This document shows, piece by piece, positions 54,446-62,952 of a stretch of 64,000 bases of DNA. Made by a program: the position numbers and the translations under genes. The notes under the pieces are model-generated. The model saw nothing but the letters and a program-made list of their open reading frames with translations. It was not told the origin of the DNA and did no database searches. Source of the stretch: Chryseobacterium sp. JAH (lineage in GTDB: Bacteria; Bacteroidota; Bacteroidia; Flavobacteriales; Weeksellaceae); NCBI RefSeq assembly GCF_001507335.1, contig NZ_LMAH01000007.1:62001-126000 (forward strand), written 5' to 3'. Position 1 is the first letter of the stretch. The number at the start of each line of letters is the position of its first letter.

Positions 54446-54509
54446 AATATTAAGATTAAAAATCCCAACATAGAAAACATTAAACATCATTAAAACATTT
54501 AATTTTAAG

Positions 54510-54517
54510 TAAATTTG
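54510..54517 (+). promoter_or_regulatory. Putative -7 element for gltX
   Basis: TAAATTTG, 19 bases before the gltX ATG. Confidence 0.5.
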
Positions 54518-54536
54518 CACCAAAATTTTATTTAAA

Positions 54537-56045
54537 ATGGGGAAAGTAAGAGTCCGTTTTGCACCAAGTCCTACAGGGCCATTGCATTTGGGAGGTGTAA
54601 GAACTGCATTGTATGATTATCTTTTTGCTAAAAATCAGGGTGGAGAATTTATACTGAGAATTGAAGATACCGATACCGCAAGATATGTAGAAGGAGCTGA
54701 AGAATATATTGAAGAAGCTTTGGAATGGTGTGGAATCATCCCTGATGAAAGTCCAAAAAAAGGAGGAAAATACGCTCCATACAGACAATCTGAAAGAAGA
54801 GATATCTACGATAGGTACACCGAAAAAATCTTAAAAACAGATTACGCTTACATCGCATTTGACACCGCTGCTGAATTGGATACCATCCGTGCAGAATACG
54901 AAGCTAAAGGTGATGTTTTCTCTTATGATAATAAAACCCGAAACCGTTTAAGAAACAGTCTTTCACTTTCTGAAGAGGAAGTTCAAAAATTGTTGGATGA
55001 AAAAACACCGTACGTTGTACGATTTAAAATGCCTGTCGACAGAACTTTGGGATTGGTAGACATCATCCGAGGGAATACCGCAGTGAATACTAACACGCTA
55101 GACGACAAAGTGTTGGTAAAAAATGACGGAATGCCTACTTATCATTTCGCCAATATCATCGATGACCATGAAATGCAAATCTCTCACGTTATTCGTGGTG
55201 AAGAATGGCTGCCTTCTTTAGGGTTGCATATTTTATTGTATGAAGCAATGGGTTGGGAAGCTCCTGAGTTTGCCCATCTTTCTTTGATTTTAAAACCTGA
55301 AGGAAAAGGAAAACTAAGCAAGAGAGACGGTGACAAATTCGGTTTCCCTGTATTTCCTTTAAATTTTACAGATCCTGCAACAGGAAATATTTCTAAAGGA
55401 TACAGAGAAAGTGGTTATTTGCCGGAAGCTTTCATGAATATGGTTGCTCTTCTAGGCTGGTCTCCTGCAGATGATAAAGAAATTTTACCATTGGAGGAAA
55501 TGATTAAAGAATTTGATCTTCATAAAGTACATAAAGCCGGCGCAAGATTCAGTAAAGAAAAAGCAGAATGGTTTAACCATCAGTATATACAGCTAAAATC
55601 TGACGACGAATTACTTGAAATTCTAAAAAATTCTGACGTAGATTTAAATATCGAAGATGAAAAATTATTGAAAATTATTCATTTGATGAAGGAGAGAGCT
55701 ACTTTCCCGAAAGATATTTACGAAAACGGAAAATTCTTTTTTGAAGCCCCAACTTCTTATGATGAGAAAGCGTCTAAGAAAGCTTGGAATGACGAAACAT
55801 CAAATCTTTTAAATGAATTTTCTGAAAGTTTAAATTCAATGAACGATTTCACTTCAGAAAAAATTAAACAAAACCTTCATGACTTTTCAGAAAGCAAAGG
55901 TCTTGGAATGGGGAAAGTAATGATGCCATTGCGTTTAGCTTTAGTAGGAGAATTAAAAGGCCCAGATGTTCCTGACATTTTGGAACTCGTTGGAAAAGAA
56001 GAAAGTATCGCACGAATAAGCAATGCTATAAATAATTTTAAATAA
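54537..56045 (+). CDS. gltX: Glutamate--tRNA ligase
   Basis: 502 residues, class I synthetase. HIGH-type motif PLHLG is at 15-19 in APSPTGPLHLGGVRTALYDY; the KMSKS equivalent KLSKR is at 259-263. The insert IRGNTAVNTNTLDDKVLVKN is the expected GlxRS region, and a long C-terminal anticodon domain is present. No Gln-tRNA synthetase is visible here, so discrimination cannot be judged. Marks the right edge of the glycan block. Confidence 0.95.
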   Translation: MGKVRVRFAPSPTGPLHLGGVRTALYDYLFAKNQGGEFILRIEDTDTARYVEGAEEYIEEALEWCGIIPDESPKKGGKYAPYRQSERRDIYDRYTEKILKTDYAYIAFDTAAELDTIRAEYEAKGDVFSYDNKTRNRLRNSLSLSEEEVQKLLDEKTPYVVRFKMPVDRTLGLVDIIRGNTAVNTNTLDDKVLVKNDGMPTYHFANIIDDHEMQISHVIRGEEWLPSLGLHILLYEAMGWEAPEFAHLSLILKPEGKGKLSKRDGDKFGFPVFPLNFTDPATGNISKGYRESGYLPEAFMNMVALLGWSPADDKEILPLEEMIKEFDLHKVHKAGARFSKEKAEWFNHQYIQLKSDDELLEILKNSDVDLNIEDEKLLKIIHLMKERATFPKDIYENGKFFFEAPTSYDEKASKKAWNDETSNLLNEFSESLNSMNDFTSEKIKQNLHDFSESKGLGMGKVMMPLRLALVGELKGPDVPDILELVGKEESIARISNAINNFK

Positions 56046-56062
56046 ATTTTCATAATTTTTCA

Positions 56063-56070
56063 TACATTTG
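56063..56070 (+). promoter_or_regulatory. Putative -7 element for accA
   Basis: TACATTTG, 22 bases before the accA start and 18 bases after the gltX stop. Confidence 0.45.
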
Positions 56071-56092
56071 AAAGATTTAATTTACTTCAAGA

Positions 56093-57049
56093 ATGGAATA
56101 TTTAAGTTTCGAACTTCCTATAAAAGAACTGATGGATCAGTACCAAACCTGTTCATTGGTAGGAGAAGAAAGTGGTGTTGATGTAAAATTAGCATGCAGT
56201 CAGATCGAGGATAAGATTATAGATAAGAAAAAAGAAATCTATGGAAATCTTACCCCTTGGCAAAGAGTACAGTTATCGCGTCATCCGGATCGCCCTTATA
56301 CTATTGATTATATCAATGGTATGGTAGATAAAGGAAGCTTCTTAGAACTTCACGGTGACAGAAACTTTGCAGATGACCCTGCGATGATTGGAGGATTAGC
56401 GACTTTAGACGGTCAAAAAGTGATGATTATCGGCACCCAGAAAGGGAGAACAACCAAAGAAAGACAACACAGAAGATTCGGAATGCCGAATCCTGAGGGT
56501 TACAGAAAGGCCTTGAGGCTTATGAAGCTTGCTGAAAAGTTCAAAATTCCTGTAATCACTTTAGTTGACACACCGGGAGCTTATCCAGGATTGGAAGCCG
56601 AAGAGAGAGGTCAGGGTGAAGCCATTGCAAGAAATATTTTTGAAATGACCATGCTTAAAACTCCTATTTTCACGTACATCATTGGTGAAGGAGCGAGTGG
56701 CGGAGCTTTAGGAATTGGTGTTGGAAACAAAGTGTATATGCTTGAAAACACTTGGTACACCGTAATCGCACCTGAAAGCTGTTCTTCAATACTATGGAGA
56801 AACTGGGATCACAAAGAAGATGCGGCCAACGCATTGAATCTGACTCCGAAAGATGCTTTAAGAGAAAAGTTCATCGACGGAATCATAGAAGAACCCCTTG
56901 GTGGAGCTCATTATGATCCGGAAACTACTTACCTAAATTTAAAGGCTTCGATTTTGCAAAACATCAAAGCATTCTCAAAATTCACAGGTAAAGAACTGGA
57001 AACCCAAAGACAAGACAAATTTATTGCGATGGGGCAATTTAAAGGATAA
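56093..57049 (+). CDS. accA: Acetyl-CoA carboxylase carboxyltransferase subunit alpha
   Basis: 318 residues. Carboxyltransferase-alpha features: [58 protein letters not shown], and [17 protein letters not shown]. Transfers the carboxyl group from biotin to acetyl-CoA together with AccD, which is not in this window. Length is typical. Ends at a bidirectional hairpin. Confidence 0.96.
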   Translation: MEYLSFELPIKELMDQYQTCSLVGEESGVDVKLACSQIEDKIIDKKKEIYGNLTPWQRVQLSRHPDRPYTIDYINGMVDKGSFLELHGDRNFADDPAMIGGLATLDGQKVMIIGTQKGRTTKERQHRRFGMPNPEGYRKALRLMKLAEKFKIPVITLVDTPGAYPGLEAEERGQGEAIARNIFEMTMLKTPIFTYIIGEGASGGALGIGVGNKVYMLENTWYTVIAPESCSSILWRNWDHKEDAANALNLTPKDALREKFIDGIIEEPLGGAHYDPETTYLNLKASILQNIKAFSKFTGKELETQRQDKFIAMGQFKG

Positions 57050-57053
57050 AAAT

Positions 57054-57092
57054 AAAAAAAGGTAGCTAAGAAATTCTAAGCTACCTTTTTTT
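57054..57092. terminator. Bidirectional terminator between accA and the gene at 57111
   Basis: Stem GGTAGCT (57061-57067) with AGCTACC (57079-57085), flanked by an A run on the left and a T run on the right. Confidence 0.8.
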
Positions 57093-57110
57093 ATTTTGAT
57101 TTAATTTAAA

Positions 57111-57800
57111 TTAATCAGCTACATCAAGCTGTATTTCAATATCTTTTGTAATCTTCTTTAATGAAGAATATTTTGCATCACATACCATCGTTGTTAAAAC
57201 ATAGTCGCCTTTATCAATCAAAACAAAGTTCTGCCCTTTTGCAGGAACATCGAGATTATAGTATTTTTTTCCGCTTATTTTCACAATAAGTCTACAATTT
57301 GATTTATTCTTAATATTGATATACGCTTCTTTGTCACTCGGGTCATCGTTAAAAATATGCGTAAGCATTGCTGCTGTTTTCTTATTTTTTTCGCTTGGTT
57401 CAGATTTTTTGCTGGCAGTTCCTACACTTGCAAAACTCACATTGCTTTCTGGTGATCTATTGATAGTTACCTCTTTGCCTTTATTAAGCTCGTTATTGCT
57501 TACAATTTTTTCAATTTTATCTTTACTAAGAGGCTTAATAGTTGGCTTTGCTTCAGGTGAATTGTCTGCCATAATGATAGTGATCAGTCTTTTCTTAAAA
57601 AAATCTGTTCTTGCATGACCGGGATTCTGTTTTAGAAAACCAGCGATAATTCTGGGTTCACTAGAGGTTTCGGCTTCTGTTTCTGTGTAAATAATGACCG
57701 TTTCTTTCTCGGCGACTACTTTAGCTTTTCCTTTTTTCTTCTTTTGAGAAAAGCCCAGACAGAATATGGCGAGGAATAAGATTAGAAATAATTTCTTCAT
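57111..57800 (-). CDS. Hypothetical exported protein
   Basis: 229 residues with a signal peptide MKKLFLILFLAIFCLGFSQ, then a Lys-rich segment (KKKKGKAKVV). A Ser/Lys/Glu linker follows up to about residue 140, and then a compact domain beginning HIFNDDPSDKEAYINIKNKS and ending KDIEIQLDVAD. The latter has the feel of a small beta-sandwich; it may belong to a DUF limited to Chryseobacterium-like bacteria (possibly DUF6759), but that is unsure. Convergent with accA. Confidence 0.7.
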   Translation of the reverse strand: MKKLFLILFLAIFCLGFSQKKKKGKAKVVAEKETVIIYTETEAETSSEPRIIAGFLKQNPGHARTDFFKKRLITIIMADNSPEAKPTIKPLSKDKIEKIVSNNELNKGKEVTINRSPESNVSFASVGTASKKSEPSEKNKKTAAMLTHIFNDDPSDKEAYINIKNKSNCRLIVKISGKKYYNLDVPAKGQNFVLIDKGDYVLTTMVCDAKYSSLKKITKDIEIQLDVAD

Positions 57801-57876
57801 GTAATAAAAACTTTAAAATTTCATTAAATAATACTATAACGTGAAAAGTCATTTTTTAGTTTATCATTAAAATCAT

Positions 57877-57884
57877 TATCTTTG
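57877..57884 (+). promoter_or_regulatory. Putative -7 element for tsf
   Basis: TATCTTTG, 62 bases before the tsf ATG, suggesting tsf can be transcribed alone with a fairly long leader. Confidence 0.45.
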
Positions 57885-57946
57885 CACATCTTTAAAATAA
57901 ACTATTAAAGTTAATCATAATTTTAAATAAAAAAATAATAAATATT

Positions 57947-58774
57947 ATGTCTTATTCACCAGCTGCTGCAGACGTAGCAAAATTGAGAAACCAAACAGGT
58001 GCAGGTATGATGGACTGCAAGAAAGCTTTAGTTGAAGCAGAAGGAGACTTCGAAAAAGCAGTAGATATCCTTAGAAAAAAAGGACAAAAAGTAGCTGCTA
58101 ACAGAGCTGACAGAGATTCTTCTGAAGGTGCAGTAATCGCAAGAGTAAATGAAGATAACACTTTAGGTACTATCATTTCTTTAAACTGCGAAACTGACTT
58201 TGTTGCTAAAAACGAAGCGTTCATCGAGCTAGCTTACGAAATTGCTGAAATGGCTATTTTTGCTGCTACTAAAGAAGAATTATTGGCTACTGATTTCCAC
58301 GGAATGACTGTTGCTGAAAAATTAATCGAGCAAACTGGAGTAATCGGTGAGAAAATCGAGATCGGTGCATTCGAAAGAATTACAGGTCCTTTCTTGGGAG
58401 CTTACATCCACGCTGGAAACAAGATCGCTGCAATCACTTCACTTTCTGCAAAAGTAGACGGTGCTGACGAAGCTGCTAAAGCTGTTTCTATGCAGGCTGC
58501 TGCAATGAACCCAATCGCTCTTGACGAGACTAAAGTTTCTCAGGAAACTATCGATAAAGAGTTGGAAATCGAAAGACACAAACTTACTGAAGAAGGTAAG
58601 CCTGCAAACATTATCGAGAATATCTTGAAAGGAAAAATGCAGAGATTCTACAAAGACAATACTTTGGTACACCAAGATTTCATCAAAGACAGTTCTATTT
58701 CTGTTGCTGATTACGTGAAATCTGTAAATGGAGACTTGAAAGTTACAGGATTTATCAGAGTTAGCTTAGCTTAA
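57947..58774 (+). CDS. tsf: Elongation factor Ts
   Basis: 275 residues. N-terminal UBA-type module AADVAKLRNQTGAGMMDCKK-like and VDILRKKGQKVAANRADRDS, then the nucleotide-exchange core (LNCETDFVAKNEAFIELAYE, IHAGNKIAAITSLS). It recycles EF-Tu by displacing GDP. The upstream gene is an unrelated exported protein on the other strand, so the common rpsB-tsf pairing is broken here. Ends at a strong terminator. Confidence 0.96.
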   Translation: MSYSPAAADVAKLRNQTGAGMMDCKKALVEAEGDFEKAVDILRKKGQKVAANRADRDSSEGAVIARVNEDNTLGTIISLNCETDFVAKNEAFIELAYEIAEMAIFAATKEELLATDFHGMTVAEKLIEQTGVIGEKIEIGAFERITGPFLGAYIHAGNKIAAITSLSAKVDGADEAAKAVSMQAAAMNPIALDETKVSQETIDKELEIERHKLTEEGKPANIIENILKGKMQRFYKDNTLVHQDFIKDSSISVADYVKSVNGDLKVTGFIRVSLA

Positions 58775-58795
58775 TAAATCTTCTAATAGATATAT

Positions 58796-58826
58796 AATCC
58801 CGCTGAAAAATTCAGCGGGATTTTTT
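58796..58826 (+). terminator. Terminator after tsf
   Basis: Twelve-base stem AATCCCGCTGAA with TTCAGCGGGATT around AAA, then a T run. Confidence 0.9.
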
Positions 58827-58943
58827 CATTTAGATCAAATTACGAATTGTAAAGAATCACACGGCTTACTTTAAAAGATCTTCATTTTTTTAAATTCTAA
58901 AAATATGTTAAAAAAACAATATAATATATTGATTATTAATACT

Positions 58944-58951
58944 TAAATTTG
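58944..58951 (+). promoter_or_regulatory. Putative -7 element for the surface protein gene at 58971
   Basis: TAAATTTG, 19 bases before the ATG. Confidence 0.45.
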
Positions 58952-58970
58952 AAGCCCTTTTAAGTCTAGC

Positions 58971-61900
58971 ATGAAAAAATTTTTACTAAGTATTTGCACA
59001 TTTCTTTGTTTATTAGTAAATGCTCAATTGGATACTGATCACTGGTTTGCACCTATCTCAGCCCGAGCCGGAACCTCAGCTCTTCAGAGTTTTCTATATC
59101 TTTCTACAAACGAGACAACTCCATTTTCTGTACAGATTTACAATAACAACACCCTTTACAATACAATAACAATTAGCAAAGGAAATCCTGGACAGGTAAG
59201 CATACCGCAATCTTTTTTATTGGCAACCAACCAAAGCGATCTTCTGACACCCGTTCCGATGGGAATGTTTGTGAAAGGTTCTAAAAAATTCTTTGCCAAT
59301 TACAGATTTTCTGTGACCAATCATGCTGAAATTATAACATCAAAAGGTTTAGCAGGCTTAGGAACTACTTTCTACGCAGCAATGGCTCCACTCACTGCCG
59401 GAGAATATTACATTAATTCCACAATAGGAGTTACCGCAACTGAAGACAATACAACGGTAGTGGTCTCAGGCTATAATCCTGCTGTTGTTTTCGCAGACGG
59501 AACGTCATCTCCAACAAAAACTTTTACATTAAATAAAGGACAGTCTTACATCTTGGATGCATTAAGCATTGATGGCAGTGCTAATTTTGATGGTCTAGTA
59601 GGAGCTAAACTCGTTGCAACAAAACCCATTTCAGTAACCAACGGTAATTTTAATGCAATATACACCAATCAAAACTTCACCAACAATGACATTCTGATGG
59701 ATCAGGCAGTACCTGTCGACCGACTAGGTAAAGATTTTGTTGTGGTAAAAGGGAATGGTCCAGCAACTTCCGGTATGGAAACAATTTTAGTGATTGCTAC
59801 GGAAGACAATACTACCTTTAGTGTAAATGGAGTGCCTTCAGGAATAAACCTAAATGCAGGGCAATATTATATGATCTCTGGAAATTCCTATATTAACCAG
59901 GGGAATAATAATTTCAACATGGGAATTTCTTCCACAAAAAACATGTACGTTTACCAACTTCTGGCTGGTGTGGCAACAGGAACTATTTATGCGACAGGAG
60001 GCTTTAATTACATACCTCCCCTAAGCTGTTTTTTACCCAATAAGGTAGATGAAATAGGTTTTATCAACAGCATAGGATCTCAGACTTACAATACGAAACT
60101 GAACATCATCACCCAAACCGGAGCTACCGTTACACTGAACGGAAGCCCTATTGCAACAGGAAACGGCCCCTATCCTGTTACAGGAAATACGAATTGGGTA
60201 ACATACTCTGTTCCCAATATGACAGGAAATGTGACGGTAAATTCGACCAAGTCTGTAACTGCAGGTATTACAGGCGGAAGTGGTGCCGTAGGCTATGGTG
60301 GATATTTCGCCGGCTTTTCATCGGTTCCCGTAATCTCAAAAACCGGAGATTGCCTCAACGGAATTATTCTTCAGGTTGACAATACTTACGACGCCTACCA
60401 ATGGTATCTTAATGGAAATCCTATTCCAGGAGCAACCACTTATTCTATAAATCCTGAAACTTACGGTGCTGGAAATTACACCTGTCTTATTACAAAGAAC
60501 AACTGCGAGTCTAAACTTACCAATATTTACAATTACACATTGTGTCCTCCCATCTCAACAACAACATATAGTATAGGATCTTGTAATACAAAAACTACAA
60601 CACCACTATTTACAAATTCTACGCAGGCTATTTCAGTCGCCAATACAAACGTAGTTGTACAGCCATCCTCAGGAACTGCAACAGTAAATTCCGCAAATGG
60701 CCAGATTACGTACACGCCAAATCCTGGTTTAACTAATGATGCAACAGATACCTTTACCTATTATATCGAAGGAAATGGAACTCCTGCTGATTTCGAATAT
60801 TTTAAAGTCATTATCAATATTGATGTTCTTCAGGTAAACAATATTTCACTATCAACGTGTACAAACACCGGAACCAACGGAAGTTTTGATTTAACCACAG
60901 CTGTAGTAACTCCTGACTCTGGGACAGTTTCTACTTATTTTTCTGATGCTGCTTTAACGGCGCAAATCTCTACTCCGGCGGCTTACATCTCAAATGGAGG
61001 AACAGTGTATGTTAAAGTAACTTCATCATTCGGATGTTCAAAAACTGCACAAATCACTTTAACGGTCAATAACGCTCCTAATATCAATACAAACACTTAT
61101 AATGCTGACCTTTGTGATGATGACAGTGACGGAATAATCAACATCAATTTTGTCGTTGTCACTCCTCAAATCGTTGTTAATTCAGCTAGTTTTACCGTAA
61201 AATATTATTTAAATCAAGCTGATGCCACTGCCGGAAACAACAACACACTACCCATGAATTGGAGCTATACGTCAAACACCATGGTATATGTAAGAGTTGA
61301 AAGTACAAACGGATGCCCTCCGGCTTTCGGGCAAATTGATTTTAAAATTAAAAATAAAGTTCCTTTAATCACACCAACTCATTTATCAGAAATTTGCGAC
61401 ACAGACAATAATGGTTCTGAAACTGTGAATTTAAATAACTTTACCAATATTTTCACATTAGATCCTGCAGCTACAGTGACTTTTCATGGCACTTTGGCAG
61501 ATGCACAAACAGGAGCAAATTCGATTTCAGCGACACAGAATATCAATAATGGCACATCAGTTATTTATTATTTAAGATTTACCACCAGCACGCTGTGTTT
61601 CAATATAGGAAATCTGACCATAAAAGTCAATGCAGTTCCGAATATCAACACCAATGGTTTTAATGCAAATATTTGCGATGACAATCTTGACGGAACCATC
61701 AATGTCAATTTCAGCACGATAACTCCTCTGATTGTAACAAACTCAGCAGGTTTTACTGTCAGATATTATTTAAATCAAACCGACGCCAATGCAGGAAACA
61801 ACAATACCTTACCTGCAAACTTGACGTATACTGCCAACACCACTGTTTATGTGCGAGTAGATGGAAATAGCAGTTGCCCAACCGCTTTCGGACAGATCAA

Positions 61901-62873
61901 CTTTACCATTGGAAACAAAATTTCTCTAATCACAAATACAGTAAGCACGCAGGTTTGTGATGGTGATCTTAACGGTTCAGAAACTGTAAATCTTAACGAT
62001 TACAAAAATCAGTTTACAGCAGATCCTACTGTTACCTTAACCTTTCATTCTACTTTAACTAATGCTCAGGCAGGAACCAATGCAATTGCACCACAGCAAG
62101 TTATTACCACTACAGGAACTTATTTCATAAGATTTACCAGCAATAATGCTTGTCCCAATACAGGAACTTTAACCGTCACTTTAAAATCCGGAAAAAAATC
62201 AGACACATTAAGAGATCAGCTTGTTTGCTCGGGTGAAAAGGCTACCTTAAACGCCGGCGCAGGATTCACCTCTTATTTATGGAGTACAGGAGCAACAACT
62301 CCTTCTATTACTGTTGGTGAAGGAATTTATTTTGTTGATTTAGGTTTTAACGGCTGTGTTTACAGACAACAGGTAACTGTTACTACGGCGCAGTCACCTG
62401 TGATTACAAGCATTCAGGTCACTGCTTCTAATGCTGTAGTCTATGTAACGGGAGGTACACCTACTTATCAATATTCTCTAAACGGAATTGATTATCAGTC
62501 ATCAAATACTTTCAGCGGACTTACAAGAGGTCCACATACAGTATATGTTTTGGGAGCAGACGGTTGCCGACCCATAATAAAAGAATTCCTTATTCTCAAT
62601 CTTGTGAACGCAATTACACCCAATGGAGACGGTCACAATGACGTTTTGAACTATTCTGATCTCAGAGTAAAGCAAAATGTAACAATAGAAGTTGTAGATC
62701 GCTATGGAGCAGCTATATACAAATCTTCTGACAAAAATTATATCTGGGACGGAAAAGCAGGTGGAAGAACACTATCAACAGGAACATATTGGTATATTTT
62801 GAACTGGACAGAGCCTGACACAAAATTACCAGTTTCGCATTCTGGCTGGCTCTTAATTAAGAATAGAGAATAA
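58971..62873 (+). CDS. Large T9SS type B surface protein with IgGFc-binding-like N-terminal region
   Basis: 1300 residues. A signal peptide (MKKFLLSICTFLCLLVNAQ) precedes an N-terminal region to about residue 465 that resembles the bacterial IgGFc-binding-protein N-terminal domain (GTSALQSFLYLSTNETTPFS; VVSGYNPAVVFADG; GGFNYIPPLSCFLPNKVDEI). An Ig-like segment follows, then immunoglobulin-type modules rich in Asn/Thr. A 187-residue unit is duplicated (DNA 61080-61640 and 61641 to about 62190), each half containing a CDDD/CDTDNNGSE-type motif. The C-terminus NAITPNGDGHNDVLNYSDLR marks a T9SS type B (gliding-motility-type) sorting domain. Binding of IgG is not implied. Confidence 0.87.
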   Translation: MKKFLLSICTFLCLLVNAQLDTDHWFAPISARAGTSALQSFLYLSTNETTPFSVQIYNNNTLYNTITISKGNPGQVSIPQSFLLATNQSDLLTPVPMGMFVKGSKKFFANYRFSVTNHAEIITSKGLAGLGTTFYAAMAPLTAGEYYINSTIGVTATEDNTTVVVSGYNPAVVFADGTSSPTKTFTLNKGQSYILDALSIDGSANFDGLVGAKLVATKPISVTNGNFNAIYTNQNFTNNDILMDQAVPVDRLGKDFVVVKGNGPATSGMETILVIATEDNTTFSVNGVPSGINLNAGQYYMISGNSYINQGNNNFNMGISSTKNMYVYQLLAGVATGTIYATGGFNYIPPLSCFLPNKVDEIGFINSIGSQTYNTKLNIITQTGATVTLNGSPIATGNGPYPVTGNTNWVTYSVPNMTGNVTVNSTKSVTAGITGGSGAVGYGGYFAGFSSVPVISKTGDCLNGIILQVDNTYDAYQWYLNGNPIPGATTYSINPETYGAGNYTCLITKNNCESKLTNIYNYTLCPPISTTTYSIGSCNTKTTTPLFTNSTQAISVANTNVVVQPSSGTATVNSANGQITYTPNPGLTNDATDTFTYYIEGNGTPADFEYFKVIINIDVLQVNNISLSTCTNTGTNGSFDLTTAVVTPDSGTVSTYFSDAALTAQISTPAAYISNGGTVYVKVTSSFGCSKTAQITLTVNNAPNINTNTYNADLCDDDSDGIININFVVVTPQIVVNSASFTVKYYLNQADATAGNNNTLPMNWSYTSNTMVYVRVESTNGCPPAFGQIDFKIKNKVPLITPTHLSEICDTDNNGSETVNLNNFTNIFTLDPAATVTFHGTLADAQTGANSISATQNINNGTSVIYYLRFTTSTLCFNIGNLTIKVNAVPNINTNGFNANICDDNLDGTINVNFSTITPLIVTNSAGFTVRYYLNQTDANAGNNNTLPANLTYTANTTVYVRVDGNSSCPTAFGQINFTIGNKISLITNTVSTQVCDGDLNGSETVNLNDYKNQFTADPTVTLTFHSTLTNAQAGTNAIAPQQVITTTGTYFIRFTSNNACPNTGTLTVTLKSGKKSDTLRDQLVCSGEKATLNAGAGFTSYLWSTGATTPSITVGEGIYFVDLGFNGCVYRQQVTVTTAQSPVITSIQVTASNAVVYVTGGTPTYQYSLNGIDYQSSNTFSGLTRGPHTVYVLGADGCRPIIKEFLILNLVNAITPNGDGHNDVLNYSDLRVKQNVTIEVVDRYGAAIYKSSDKNYIWDGKAGGRTLSTGTYWYILNWTEPDTKLPVSHSGWLLIKNRE
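61080..62190 (+). repeat. Tandem 561-base coding repeat
   Basis: Two direct copies inside the surface protein gene, with NINTNxxNAxxCDD at both copy starts and YYLNQxDAxAGNNNTLP in both. The period is 561 bases (187 codons), in frame, so copy number could change without breaking the gene. Confidence 0.75.
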
Positions 62874-62921
62874 ATATTAAAATTTCTTTAGCATTTATTA
62901 ACAATATATTAAATATTATAT

Positions 62922-62929
62922 TAATTTTG
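62922..62929 (+). promoter_or_regulatory. Putative -7 element for the surface protein gene at 62953
   Basis: TAATTTTG, 23 bases before the ATG; the second surface gene may be expressed independently. Confidence 0.4.
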
Positions 62930-62952
62930 TACAAATCCTAATTCCATAATTT

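Noticed and set aside
58971-60365. Reading the surface protein as an immunoglobulin-binding virulence factor.
   Set aside because: The domain name is historical and its occurrence in environmental Bacteroidota does not imply antibody binding; kept only as a family resemblance.
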